From contig NZ_CALEDC010000059.1 in assembly GCF_937949835.1 (NCBI RefSeq), positions 1 to 7,763 of the forward strand: a stretch of 7,763 nucleotides of DNA. Direction: 5' to 3'. The notes under the pieces were generated by a model. It saw nothing but the letters and a program-made list of their open reading frames with translations. It made no database searches and had not been told where the DNA came from. This DNA is from an uncultured Campylobacter sp. (GTDB taxonomy: Bacteria > Campylobacterota > Campylobacteria > Campylobacterales > Campylobacteraceae). Below are positions 1 to 7,100 of this stretch, one piece after another. The position numbers and the translations under genes are program-made. Position 1 is the first letter of the stretch; every line of letters begins with the position of its first letter.

Positions 1-392
1 GGGCGCGCGTCGCTTACATGATAAAATTTTCGCCTTTCTACGAGACTTTTTAGCAGGGTTTTTAGCTCGGCGGGTTGCTTTAGGATCACGCCTTTGCCCA
101 GCTCGCGAAGTAGAGCGTAGGATACGGCGTGGAAGGTGCCCGCAACGATTGCGGAGGTGATTTTTTTATCAAAATGCCGCTGCAGCCTCGCTATCATCTC
201 GCTCGCGGCCTTATTCGTAAAAGTAAGAAGTAAAATTTTTCTAGGGCTCGTGCCGAGATTTAGCAGATGAGCGATGCGCGCGACGATGGTGCTGGTTTTG
301 CCCGTGCCTGCGCTTGCGATTATTAGATTGTGCCCAGCAGGAGCGGTTGCTGCGGCGTATTGTTCGGTGTTTAGCTTAGCTAGAGCGTCCAA
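1..392 (-). CDS. UvrD/Rep-family superfamily 1 DNA helicase, N-terminal part (partial)
   Basis: This is the N-terminal 130 residues of an ATP-dependent 3'-5' DNA helicase; the rest lies beyond the left edge. Seen in the translation: a Q motif (LNTEQ, Q11), a Walker A motif ASAGTGKT (residues 26-33), motif Ia LLLTFTNKAASEM (54-66) and the following GTFHAVSYALLREL stretch (85-98). These in this order are typical of domain 1A/1B of UvrD, Rep and PcrA, which unwind DNA in repair or replication restart. I cannot tell which paralogue it is, because the C-terminal motifs are missing. The start is taken as TTG at 392: AAAGGA lies 6 nt upstream and a TATAAT box sits further upstream. An in-frame ATG at 419 would add nine residues (MAPFCKGII) but overlaps that -10 box. 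It is transcribed divergently from the PBP1C gene. Family call is firm; the start codon is likely but inferred. Confidence 0.93.
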   Translation of the reverse strand, partial: MDALAKLNTEQYAAATAPAGHNLIIASAGTGKTSTIVARIAHLLNLGTSPRKILLLTFTNKAASEMIARLQRHFDKKITSAIVAGTFHAVSYALLRELGKGVILKQPAELKTLLKSLVERRKFYHVSDAR

Positions 393-398
393 GATTAT

Positions 399-404
399 TC
401 CTTT
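399..404 (-). promoter_or_regulatory. Ribosome binding site AAAGGA for the helicase TTG start
   Basis: On the minus strand AAAGGA is followed by six bases (ATAATC) and then TTG. This spacing supports TTG at 392 as the start. The upstream in-frame ATG at 419 has no purine-rich site before it. Confidence 0.7.
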
Positions 405-417
405 GCAAAAAGGCGCC

Positions 418-423
418 ATTATA
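418..423 (-). promoter_or_regulatory. Putative -10 box (TATAAT) of the helicase gene
   Basis: A perfect TATAAT reads leftward, its last two bases being the first two of the in-frame ATG at 419. Transcription would begin near position 411, which leaves a leader of about 19 nt carrying AAAGGA before TTG at 392. No TTGACA-like -35 is seen, as is usual for Campylobacter sigma-70 promoters. The start site is inferred from spacing only. Confidence 0.6.
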
Positions 424-448
424 GCCTAAAATCATTAAAATTCTTTGA

Positions 449-454
449 TATAAT
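449..454 (+). promoter_or_regulatory. Putative -10 box (TATAAT) of the PBP1C gene, predicting a leaderless mRNA
   Basis: The stretch TTTGATATAAT ends at 454, only six bases (TGCGCG) before the ATG at 461. With normal spacing the transcript would begin at or next to the A of the ATG. No purine-rich ribosome binding site precedes the ATG, which agrees with leaderless translation. The box lies 25 bp from the opposing TATAAT at 418-423, so the two divergent promoters share their upstream DNA. Confidence 0.6.
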
Positions 455-460
455 TGCGCG

Positions 461-3400
461 ATGAAATTTCTAAAATTTACGTTAAAAATCGCGCTATTTT
501 GCGCGTTTGCATTCGCTCTATTTTTGATCCTAGACGCGCTTTATCCGCTAAATTTGGATATGCTAAACAAGCAAAAAAGCAAAATTTTATACGACCGAAA
601 CGGCGAAATTTTAAATATGCAGATCAGCGACGATCAAATTTGGCGCTTTTACGCGAGCGCGGACGAGATACCGCCGCGGCTGAAACAAAGTGCGATCTAC
701 TTCGAGGATCGCTATTTTTACTACCATTTCGGCGTCAATCCAGCCTCGATCCTGCGCGCAGCTACGTATAATTTTACGCAAAATTTTACTAAAAAAAGCG
801 AGAGCAACGTCGAGCGCGTCGGAGCCTCGACGATCACGATGCAGGTTGCGCGTATGATGCGCCCCAAACAGCGCAGTTACAAAAACAAAATCATCGAAAT
901 TTTCAACGCCTTTCAGCTGGAGTGGCACTTCAGCAAGGATGAAATTTTAGGAATGTATTTTAACCTCGCCCCATACGGCGGCAACATCGAGGGGGTCAAA
1001 ACCGCGGCGTATTTTTATTTCAAAAAGGATCTGCGCGAGCTTAGCAACGCTCAAATCGCGCTTCTTAGTGTGATCCCAAAAAACCCGAATAAAAACCGCC
1101 TAGACCGCAGATCAAACATCAACGCGCTTAAAAACCGCCTAATTTCGCAGCTGCGAGAGGGCGGCGTGATCTCGCAAAGCGAGTATGAGCGCGCCCTCGC
1201 GGAGCCGTTTTCGCCCAGACGCTACGCAGCGCCCAATTACGCGCCGCATTATGCACTGCTAGCGTTTAACAATTATAAAATGCAGAATTTTACCGCCAAA
1301 GATGACGTAAATTTTACTCAAAATTTAGATTTGGGCGGAGCGTCCGGCGCGACGGCGGGGCAAGTAAGCCCATCTGCGTACCGAGCCGCGGCGGTAGCAG
1401 AGTCAAATTTTTCGGACGCGGCTAGTGCCGAAACAAATTTTACGACTGCGGCGAAGGTTGGGACGAATTTATCAAGCGTCGCAAACACGCAGGCGGGAGT
1501 GGATTTGAAAGAAATGAATCCCAAAGAGGCGGATTTTAAAACGGATGCTCCGAAGAGTTTAAATTTAGGCGGAACGAGCTTAAATTTAAACGAGCGCGAA
1601 GGCGTAGAATCGCAGGCGGGCGTAAAACCGAATGAGCCGGAAAGCGTAGTAAAACCAAATGAACGAAAGAGCGCAAATTTAGATGAACGGCGAGATTTTA
1701 TTGATGTCGCCCATCCGTCGCAAAACTCGCAAAGTCTAAATTTAAACGAGCGGCAAGATGCTGCGCGTTCGCCGCAGAATTTTAGCGCAGATACAAATTC
1801 AAATAAATCGCAAACAGAGTATTCGCCGCAAAATCCGAATGCGGATATGAATTTAAACAAGCGGCAGAATGCTTCTGGTGCTGCACATCCGTACCAAGAG
1901 CCGCAAAATTCGCAAAATCTAAATTTAAACGATCGGCAAGATACCGCGCATCCGCCGCAAAATTTTAGCGCAGATGCAAACTCTGGCGAGCGGTCGCGTG
2001 TAAATTTTATTGCGCAGACAAATTCCGCTTCAGGCGCTAGGACGCAGACGGATTCTGCTTTGGACGCTAAAATGCAAACAGCTTCTGCTGCAAGCGCCGA
2101 ATCGCGGGCAAATCCCGCTCCCAATGTCAAGGTGCCGCAAAATTTAGCTTTAGCCGCCCAGGCGCAGATAAATTCCGATCCCAACGCCAAGACGCAGGGA
2201 AATTCCGCAAACTCTAAAGGGGGCGTGCAGCCCAAGGAGCAAACCGTGCGAGCGCAGGAGTTTGCGCGCCTTAGCGAGGGTAAAATTTATTCGAGCTTGG
2301 ATCTAAAAACCCAGATCGCGCTTGAGGGCTTTTTGAAAAGCGAGATCCTCTCTCTACGCGATAAGGGCGTTAGAAACGGCGCTGCGGTGCTGGTCGACAA
2401 CGAAAGTATGAGTGTGATCGCCTACGTCGGCAGCCACGATTTTAGCGCTAATGAGGGGCAAAACGACGGCGTGCGCTCGCAAAAAAACGTAGGCTCGACG
2501 CTCAAGCCCTTCATCTACGCTAAAGCCCTTGAGCACGGGCTCATCACCCCTTCAAAGAAGCTGATCGACGCGCCGATAATCTTCGCGGGCTACGTGCCGC
2601 GCAACTACAATCAGGGGTTTTTGGGCGCGGTTAGTGCTACGGACGCGCTAAGTCTTAGCCTAAATATCCCCGCGGTAAAGCTAAATTTAATGCTTGGTGA
2701 TGACGGGTTGTATGAGATGCTATCAAACGTACATCTGGCGGAGTTTAGCAAGGATTATTACGGCGCAGGTATCGCGCTGGGCAGTATTTCGATGAGCCTA
2801 ATGGATCTTGCTCGCCTTTACAGCGCGTTTGCAAACGGCGGCAAGCTACGGAAGCTCGAAATAGCGGGTGCAAAGATCGGCGATGATGCTAAAATTTTAA
2901 CCCCGCAGAGCGCCTACATCGTAACGCAGATGCTAAGAAACGCGCCGCGCTCCTACCTTGGCTCGGTGTGGCAAAACACCCTAAACGCGCCGCCTCTGAT
3001 GTTTAAAACGGGCACGAGCGCCGATGCGCGCGATCTCTACACCGTCGCGCTTACGCCTAAATTTACACTCGGCGTCTGGCTGGGAAATTTCGACGGCTCC
3101 AAGACTAGGGATCTTAGCGGCGGCGTGAGTGCGGCGAAGGTGGCGTTTAATATGTTTGCCTTCCTCGATAAATCGGGCATGCTGGGCGAGGCGGAGTTTG
3201 CGCGTCCCGCGGGCGTGAGCTTTCGGCGAGTATGCACCGACGCGTACCGCGAAAAGGAGTGCGCTCAAAGCGCCGAGGATCTTACGATCGATGGAGTTGA
3301 GCCCAACGAGGAGTGCGAAATTTACGGCACGAGCGAGCTTTTTTATCTGCTAAAACACGGGCTGGTCGATCCGCAAAAGGTACGCGCAGGAAGGTGCGCG

Positions 3401-4081
3401 GCTAAATTTGCCGCCGTAAAGCCCGTGCTAAACGATATCAACGCCAAAACCTACGAGACCGGCGCGGACGGCACGCTGCGGTTAAAGATACAGTGCACAG
3501 CGGTTTTTGGCGAGCGGGTATATATCAGGCTAAGCGGCGGTTCGCGGGAGTTTATAGCGCTAAATTCCACCGCGTTTACGAGGGAGAATTCCACGGATTT
3601 GGATTCCAAGCATTCTAGCGCGGCGCAGCAAGATAATTTAAAGCAAAATTTTACAGAACAGAATTCTACAGCACAAAATTCTATGCGACAAAATTTAGCG
3701 TTACAGAATTTAAAATCACAAAATCTTACGAAGCAAAATTCTGTAGAATGGAATTTTATAACTAAAAATCCAGTCACACGGAATTTGGCGTCGCAAAATT
3801 CTATCTTGCAAAATTCTACAGAGCAGAATTCGGAGGCTCAAGATTTCACAGCGAAAAATTTCACAGATCAAAATTCCTCGCAGCAAAATTTCACGGCACT
3901 AGATTTCACCACGCAAAGCCTAGCGCCTGCAAATTCTAAAGTTAAAACGGGAGAATATTTTGCGCGCACTAACGGCGAGGCTTTTACGCTAAGTCTTGGA
4001 GCAGGGGATTTTGAGCTTGGCTGCTTGGACGAAAATGCAAATTTCGCTAAAGCAAATTTTAGAGTAAATGAAAGAAAATAA
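461..4081 (+). CDS. pbpC: Penicillin-binding protein 1C (bifunctional GT51 glycosyltransferase / transpeptidase) with two large repeat inserts
   Basis: A peptidoglycan synthase anchored in the inner membrane and acting in the periplasm: it polymerises lipid II and cross-links stem peptides. The N-terminus has one membrane segment (about 7-26). The GT51 domain follows: EDRYFYYHFG (82-91, catalytic E82), GASTITMQ (121-128), a motif-3 segment with E146, and NLAPYGGNIEG (168-178). After an insert (about 276-599) comes the transpeptidase domain, with S679-T-L-K682 (SxxK), S733-L-N735 (SxN) and K849-T-G (KTG). A Cys-containing segment (C925, C934, C952) and a BiPBP_C domain (about 990-1206), itself split by a second insert (about 1035-1162), mark the PBP1C class. 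E. coli PbpC is about 770 aa; removing both inserts from the 1206 aa leaves about 757. The ATG is fixed by the membrane anchor directly after it, although no ribosome binding site is visible. The alpha-2-macroglobulin gene follows 47 bp downstream. All catalytic residues are present, so the enzyme is expected to be active. The symbol follows E. coli usage. Confidence 0.96.
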   Translation: MKFLKFTLKIALFCAFAFALFLILDALYPLNLDMLNKQKSKILYDRNGEILNMQISDDQIWRFYASADEIPPRLKQSAIYFEDRYFYYHFGVNPASILRAATYNFTQNFTKKSESNVERVGASTITMQVARMMRPKQRSYKNKIIEIFNAFQLEWHFSKDEILGMYFNLAPYGGNIEGVKTAAYFYFKKDLRELSNAQIALLSVIPKNPNKNRLDRRSNINALKNRLISQLREGGVISQSEYERALAEPFSPRRYAAPNYAPHYALLAFNNYKMQNFTAKDDVNFTQNLDLGGASGATAGQVSPSAYRAAAVAESNFSDAASAETNFTTAAKVGTNLSSVANTQAGVDLKEMNPKEADFKTDAPKSLNLGGTSLNLNEREGVESQAGVKPNEPESVVKPNERKSANLDERRDFIDVAHPSQNSQSLNLNERQDAARSPQNFSADTNSNKSQTEYSPQNPNADMNLNKRQNASGAAHPYQEPQNSQNLNLNDRQDTAHPPQNFSADANSGERSRVNFIAQTNSASGARTQTDSALDAKMQTASAASAESRANPAPNVKVPQNLALAAQAQINSDPNAKTQGNSANSKGGVQPKEQTVRAQEFARLSEGKIYSSLDLKTQIALEGFLKSEILSLRDKGVRNGAAVLVDNESMSVIAYVGSHDFSANEGQNDGVRSQKNVGSTLKPFIYAKALEHGLITPSKKLIDAPIIFAGYVPRNYNQGFLGAVSATDALSLSLNIPAVKLNLMLGDDGLYEMLSNVHLAEFSKDYYGAGIALGSISMSLMDLARLYSAFANGGKLRKLEIAGAKIGDDAKILTPQSAYIVTQMLRNAPRSYLGSVWQNTLNAPPLMFKTGTSADARDLYTVALTPKFTLGVWLGNFDGSKTRDLSGGVSAAKVAFNMFAFLDKSGMLGEAEFARPAGVSFRRVCTDAYREKECAQSAEDLTIDGVEPNEECEIYGTSELFYLLKHGLVDPQKVRAGRCAAKFAAVKPVLNDINAKTYETGADGTLRLKIQCTAVFGERVYIRLSGGSREFIALNSTAFTRENSTDLDSKHSSAAQQDNLKQNFTEQNSTAQNSMRQNLALQNLKSQNLTKQNSVEWNFITKNPVTRNLASQNSILQNSTEQNSEAQDFTAKNFTDQNSSQQNFTALDFTTQSLAPANSKVKTGEYFARTNGEAFTLSLGAGDFELGCLDENANFAKANFRVNERK
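1727..1801 (+). repeat. 75-nt direct repeat, copy 1 (inside pbpC)
   Basis: Encodes 25 residues (423-447) running from SQSLNLNERQ to NFSADTNS. It matches copy 2 at 1910-1984 in 19 of 25 residues without gaps, and the copies start 183 nt (61 codons) apart. Both are preceded by AHP-containing stretches, so the duplicated block may be somewhat longer. Confidence 0.8.
1910..1984 (+). repeat. 75-nt direct repeat, copy 2 (inside pbpC)
   Basis: Encodes residues 484-508, from SQNLNLNDRQ to NFSADANS, aligned gap-free with copy 1 at 1727-1801. The differences are scattered substitutions, so the duplication is not very recent. Confidence 0.8.
2012..2218 (+). repeat. 30-nt / 10-residue tandem repeat, seven units (inside pbpC)
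   Basis: From residue 518 the protein reads in steps of ten, with units such as AQTNSASGAR, TQTDSALDAK and MQTASAASAE. Loose consensus is xQTxSAxxAK. Units start at 2012, 2042, 2072, 2102, 2132, 2162 and 2192; the last is one codon short before the Gly-Gly that ends the array. Units four and five have drifted most. The unit length keeps the reading frame whatever the copy number. Confidence 0.75.
3563..3946 (+). other. Second low-complexity insert, splitting the BiPBP_C domain of PBP1C
   Basis: Residues about 1035-1162 interrupt a C-terminal domain that otherwise reads as BiPBP_C: VYIRLSGG (about 1020-1027) on one side and FTLSLGAGDFELGCLDENANF (in 1175-1195) on the other, the latter corresponding to the family's usual closing pattern of L-x-x-G-x-H-x-L-x-V-x-D. 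The insert begins with Ser/Asn-rich sequence and continues as the pentapeptide array. It probably loops out of a beta-sandwich turn. Domain assignment comes from pattern memory, not from a search. Confidence 0.75.
3644..3943 (+). repeat. 15-nt / 5-residue tandem repeat, 20 units of QN(S/F/L)xx (inside pbpC)
   Basis: Residues 1062-1161 run in an unbroken five-residue register. Position 1 is Gln in 14 of 20 units, position 2 is Asn in 17 (Asp in 2, Ser in 1), and position 3 is Ser, Phe or Leu in 19. Positions 4 and 5 vary, with Thr frequent at 4. Typical units are QNFTE, QNSTA and QNLTK. The DNA unit is close to CARAATTYTACRG plus two bases. The pattern recalls pentapeptide-repeat proteins (A[D/N]Lxx), but Gln in place of a small residue at the first position and Ser at the centre in eight units argue against a regular quadrilateral beta-helix. 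Confidence 0.9.
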
Positions 4082-4095
4082 AAGGTTAATTTGTA

Positions 4096-4101
4096 TATAA
4101 T
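4096..4101 (+). promoter_or_regulatory. Putative -10 box (TATAAT) of the alpha-2-macroglobulin gene
   Basis: TTTGTATATAAT lies in the 47-bp gap after the PBP1C stop codon. Transcription would begin near 4108, leaving a leader of about 20 nt containing AAAGGA. The gene may also be read from the pbpC promoter, since no terminator hairpin is visible in the gap. Confidence 0.55.
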
Positions 4102-4117
4102 TTCGTAAAATTTTTGC

Positions 4118-4123
4118 AAAGGA
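4118..4123 (+). promoter_or_regulatory. Ribosome binding site AAAGGA of the alpha-2-macroglobulin gene
   Basis: AAAGGA is followed by five bases (ATTTT) and the ATG at 4129, which fixes the start. Confidence 0.8.
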
Positions 4124-4128
4124 ATTTT

Positions 4129-7100
4129 ATGAAGACAAAACTACTAAGCGCAGCGCTATTTTGCGCTTTGGCTAGCTTTGCCGCGGGCGTAGAGATCAAA
4201 TACGCTAGCGGGGCTTACGAGATTAGCGGGGTGGACGGCAGTGGATTTAGCGTCACGCAAAAGCAGATCTTAAAATGCACTCCCAAAATCACGGGCACCT
4301 ACGAAAGCGTGAGCGAGAGCTCAATCAGGCTCTATCCTAAGCCGATGCTTAGCGCCGGGGTTAATTATTCGTGCGAGGCGCGCGGGGTGCGCTTTGAGTT
4401 TGAGACAGAGCCTTTTAGCACCGAGCATATCGCGCTTCTGCGTCCGGGGTTAGTGGCAATTAAATTTAACGATGCGGTTAGCAAGGACGCGCTACAGCAA
4501 GCGACTAGAATTTACCGCGCGCAGAATTTAGCCCAAAACGATATATCCTACGAGCTTAGCTCGCACGATGATCGGAATTTTTTATTCAGCTTCGATCCTA
4601 AGGCGCAAAACGTCGTATTGCAAATAGAATCCCTCACCTCAAAAGTGGGCGCAAAGCTGCAAAATCCGGTGGAGCTGCGCACGGACGAGGAGCCTTTTAA
4701 TGATAGCATTAACGCTTCAAATTTAAGCGGCGTGCAGATCCGCCCTGCGGCTCTAAAAGACGGCTCACTCGCGGCTAGAGTGTGTTTTCCTAACTATATG
4801 GACGAGCTGTCCGCCAAATACGTAAGAATCGCAGGCGTGAGTAAATTTAGCCTCACTCAGCCGCGATATTATTATTATGACGAAGATGAAGAGGGCGGCG
4901 AAAGCGACGATCCTTCATGCTACTACTATGCAGATATAGTAAGCGACGAGTTTATGCCGAATAAAAGCTACGAGATCAGGCTGCTAAAGGGCTTCGGAGA
5001 TAGCTCATATATCTTGCGTGACGAGATCAAGCAAAGCGTAAAAATGGGCGACAGGCTGCCTTTCGTAGCCTTTAGCGACGAGAAAAATTTTATCCCAAAA
5101 TCCGCTTCGTTAGCTTTTAAAAGCTCAAACGTAAATGAGGTTAAAATTTCGATTGCCAAAGTCCCTGAGCAAAATTTTAGGTATTTTTTAAACTTTGAAA
5201 GCAACGAAGATAGTGTAGGTGGGCTAGCTAGCGAGATCGCGGTTAAGAGCTTTGATATAGGAGGCGCTAAAAACGCCGTCGCGGAGCATAAAATCGCGAT
5301 GGATTTTAAAGGCTACGAGGATGGAATTTATAAAATCACGGCGTTTTACAAAGTGGGCGAAAAGATGCAAGAGGTTTCGCGCGTAGCCTATCTTAGCGAC
5401 ATTACGGCTCAAGTGGTGCTGCTTGAGCGCGGTGCGCTCGTTTATACTTCTAGGCTTAGTAATGGCGAGGAGCTAAGCAGAGCGAAGGTTAAAATTTACA
5501 GCGATAAAAATGAGCTAATTGCAGAGGATAAAACGGACGGAGATGGAATTTTAAGATTAGAAAATATGGAAATTTTAGCTAAAAACCCGCGCTCTATCGA
5601 GATTAGTAAAGGCGATGAGCATGCGTTCGTGCTGTTTAATAACGCCGTAGCAAGCGTAGAGAAAACGATTACTGCAAAGCGTCCGTTTGTTTATCTTGCA
5701 AGCGAGCTGATAAGCCCGAATGAGCGGCTTTTAGGCACGATCGTGATGAAAAATCGCGATTTTAGCTCTTTAAAAAATACGCCGATTAAATTTAAAATTT
5801 ACGATCCTAGCGGCACTGTGGTCATCACGCGCGCGCAAAACACCGATGAGTTCGGTAGCGTTAAAATCGATGAGCTGATGGGCGAGAAAAGCGGCACTTA
5901 CCGCCTAGATCTCATCTATGAGGACAAAATCATCGCTTCTAAAAGCTTCAGCGTAGAAAATTTCGTCCCAAACCGCATTAAAAATGAAATTTTAACTGCT
6001 AAAGACGAATACGGCGCGGATGAGATCATCACACTAAAGCTAAGCTCAAACTATCTTGCAGGCGCGCCGGCTGGAGATTTGAAAGGCTCGCTGGAAGCAA
6101 ACGCCTATGAAAAAGAGCTGAAAATTAAAGGCTACGAGGGCTTTTCGTTTCTAAACGATCGCTTAAAGAAAAAGGGCGCTACGCAGCTTCGCAGGGCAGA
6201 ATTTACGCTAAGCTCCGCCGGCAAAAAAGAGCTTGCACTCTCGCCGGCAGCAGCTGATCTTAATGTCTCTAACGCCATAAATATTTTACTAAATTTCAGC
6301 GTAACCGAGGAGGGCAAAAACGTAAACGCATATCGCAGCCTGAGCTATCTGCCTTATGATCGTATCGTAGGAATTCGCGCTAGCAAGGACTTTATCTCAA
6401 GTGGAGATAGCGTAAAATTCGGCTTTGCGCTGCTAGATTCCAAAACCAAAACCGACGTCAAAGGCAAGATCGACGTTGAAATTTACCGCGACGATTTTAC
6501 TTACGTTTATGACGGCAATAGATACGTCGAGCAAGAAAGCTTTAATCTCGTAAGCGCCGTTAGTACCGATGCGCGCGAGTTTGAGTATAAATTCCAAAAC
6601 GGCGGCAATTATCTAATCGTCGCAAACGATTACTCAAGCGGCGCAAGTGCTGGCGTGCGTGTGGATGTAAGCGGCTGGGGATATTATGGACGGGTAAACG
6701 CTAAAGACGTTCAAAGCGCTAAAATCAAACTCGCAAGCGACAAGGTTAAAGCCGGAGATAAAATTAAAGGCGTCATCAATTCGCCGGTAGAAAGCGGCGT
6801 GCTAAATATCTCGCTCGTAGGCGAGCAGGTTTACGACTATAAAATTCTATCCGTCAAAGGCGGCAGCGCGGAATTTGAGCTTAGCGTGCCGGATAATTTC
6901 GTCGGAGGACACATCAACGCTGTAATCGCGCGCGCCGCGACACCCGCTGCGATGCCGCTTAGAGCCTATGCAAACGTGCCGGTGGCGCTAGATGCGAGCT
7001 CGCACAAGGCTGGCGTGCAAATTTTAGCCGAGAAAAGCTACAAAAACGGGCAAAATGCGCAGATCAGCGTAAAAAGCGAGCCGAATTCCAAAGTCATACT

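Larger units (their letters stand above)
1286..2257 (+). other. Low-complexity insert between the GT51 and transpeptidase domains of PBP1C
   Basis: About 324 residues (276-599) rich in Asn, Ala, Ser, Gln, Asp and Lys lie between the end of the GT51 domain (APHYALLAF, to about 269) and the start of the transpeptidase region (GKIYSSLDLKTQ, from 607). Cys and Trp are absent, aromatic residues are mostly Phe after Asn (NF), and no globular pattern is visible, so it is probably disordered. It holds five [LM]NLN[EKD]RQ[DN]-like motifs (around residues 375, 406, 427, 464 and 488), a duplicated 25-residue unit and a seven-unit decapeptide array. The reading frame is intact and the base style matches the flanks, so this is internal expansion and not an inserted mobile element. 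Boundaries are approximate. Confidence 0.85.

Noticed and set aside
454..771. A 105-codon plus-strand frame overlapping the start of PBP1C
   Set aside because: Out-of-frame shadow of the GT51 coding region, Arg-rich and without domain similarity; the PBP1C frame explains the DNA.
1318..2235. A 305-codon open frame on the minus strand, rich in Phe and Cys with recurring KFCE-like words
   Set aside because: It lies wholly opposite the repeat-rich insert of PBP1C and mirrors its repeats (AAATTT and GCAAAATTT read backwards). It has no ribosome binding site or recognisable domain.
1286..2257. The PBP1C insert as a mobile element or foreign DNA
   Set aside because: No terminal inverted repeats, target duplication or transposase, the frame is intact, and word usage (AAATTT, GCG) matches the flanks.
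2981..3268. Minus-strand frames opposite the transpeptidase region
   Set aside because: Opposite well-conserved KTG-region coding sequence, basic composition typical of antisense frames in GC-rich codons, no start signals.
3451..3777. A 108-codon minus-strand frame with repeated FCxxKF pentapeptides
   Set aside because: This is the reverse reading of the 15-nt array in PBP1C; the repeat makes any frame without stops look structured.
3644..3943. The 15-nt tandem repeats as a CRISPR array or origin iterons
   Set aside because: Units abut without spacers, keep the codon frame and vary at codon positions as a protein repeat does.
4082..4128. Terminator between PBP1C and the macroglobulin gene
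   Set aside because: No inverted repeat followed by a T run is present in the 47 bp; the T-rich stretch belongs to the promoter and leader.
4159..4166. Lipoprotein signal around Cys12 of the macroglobulin
   Set aside because: The residues before Cys12 are Ala-Leu-Phe; a lipobox needs a small residue (Gly, Ala or Ser) directly before Cys.
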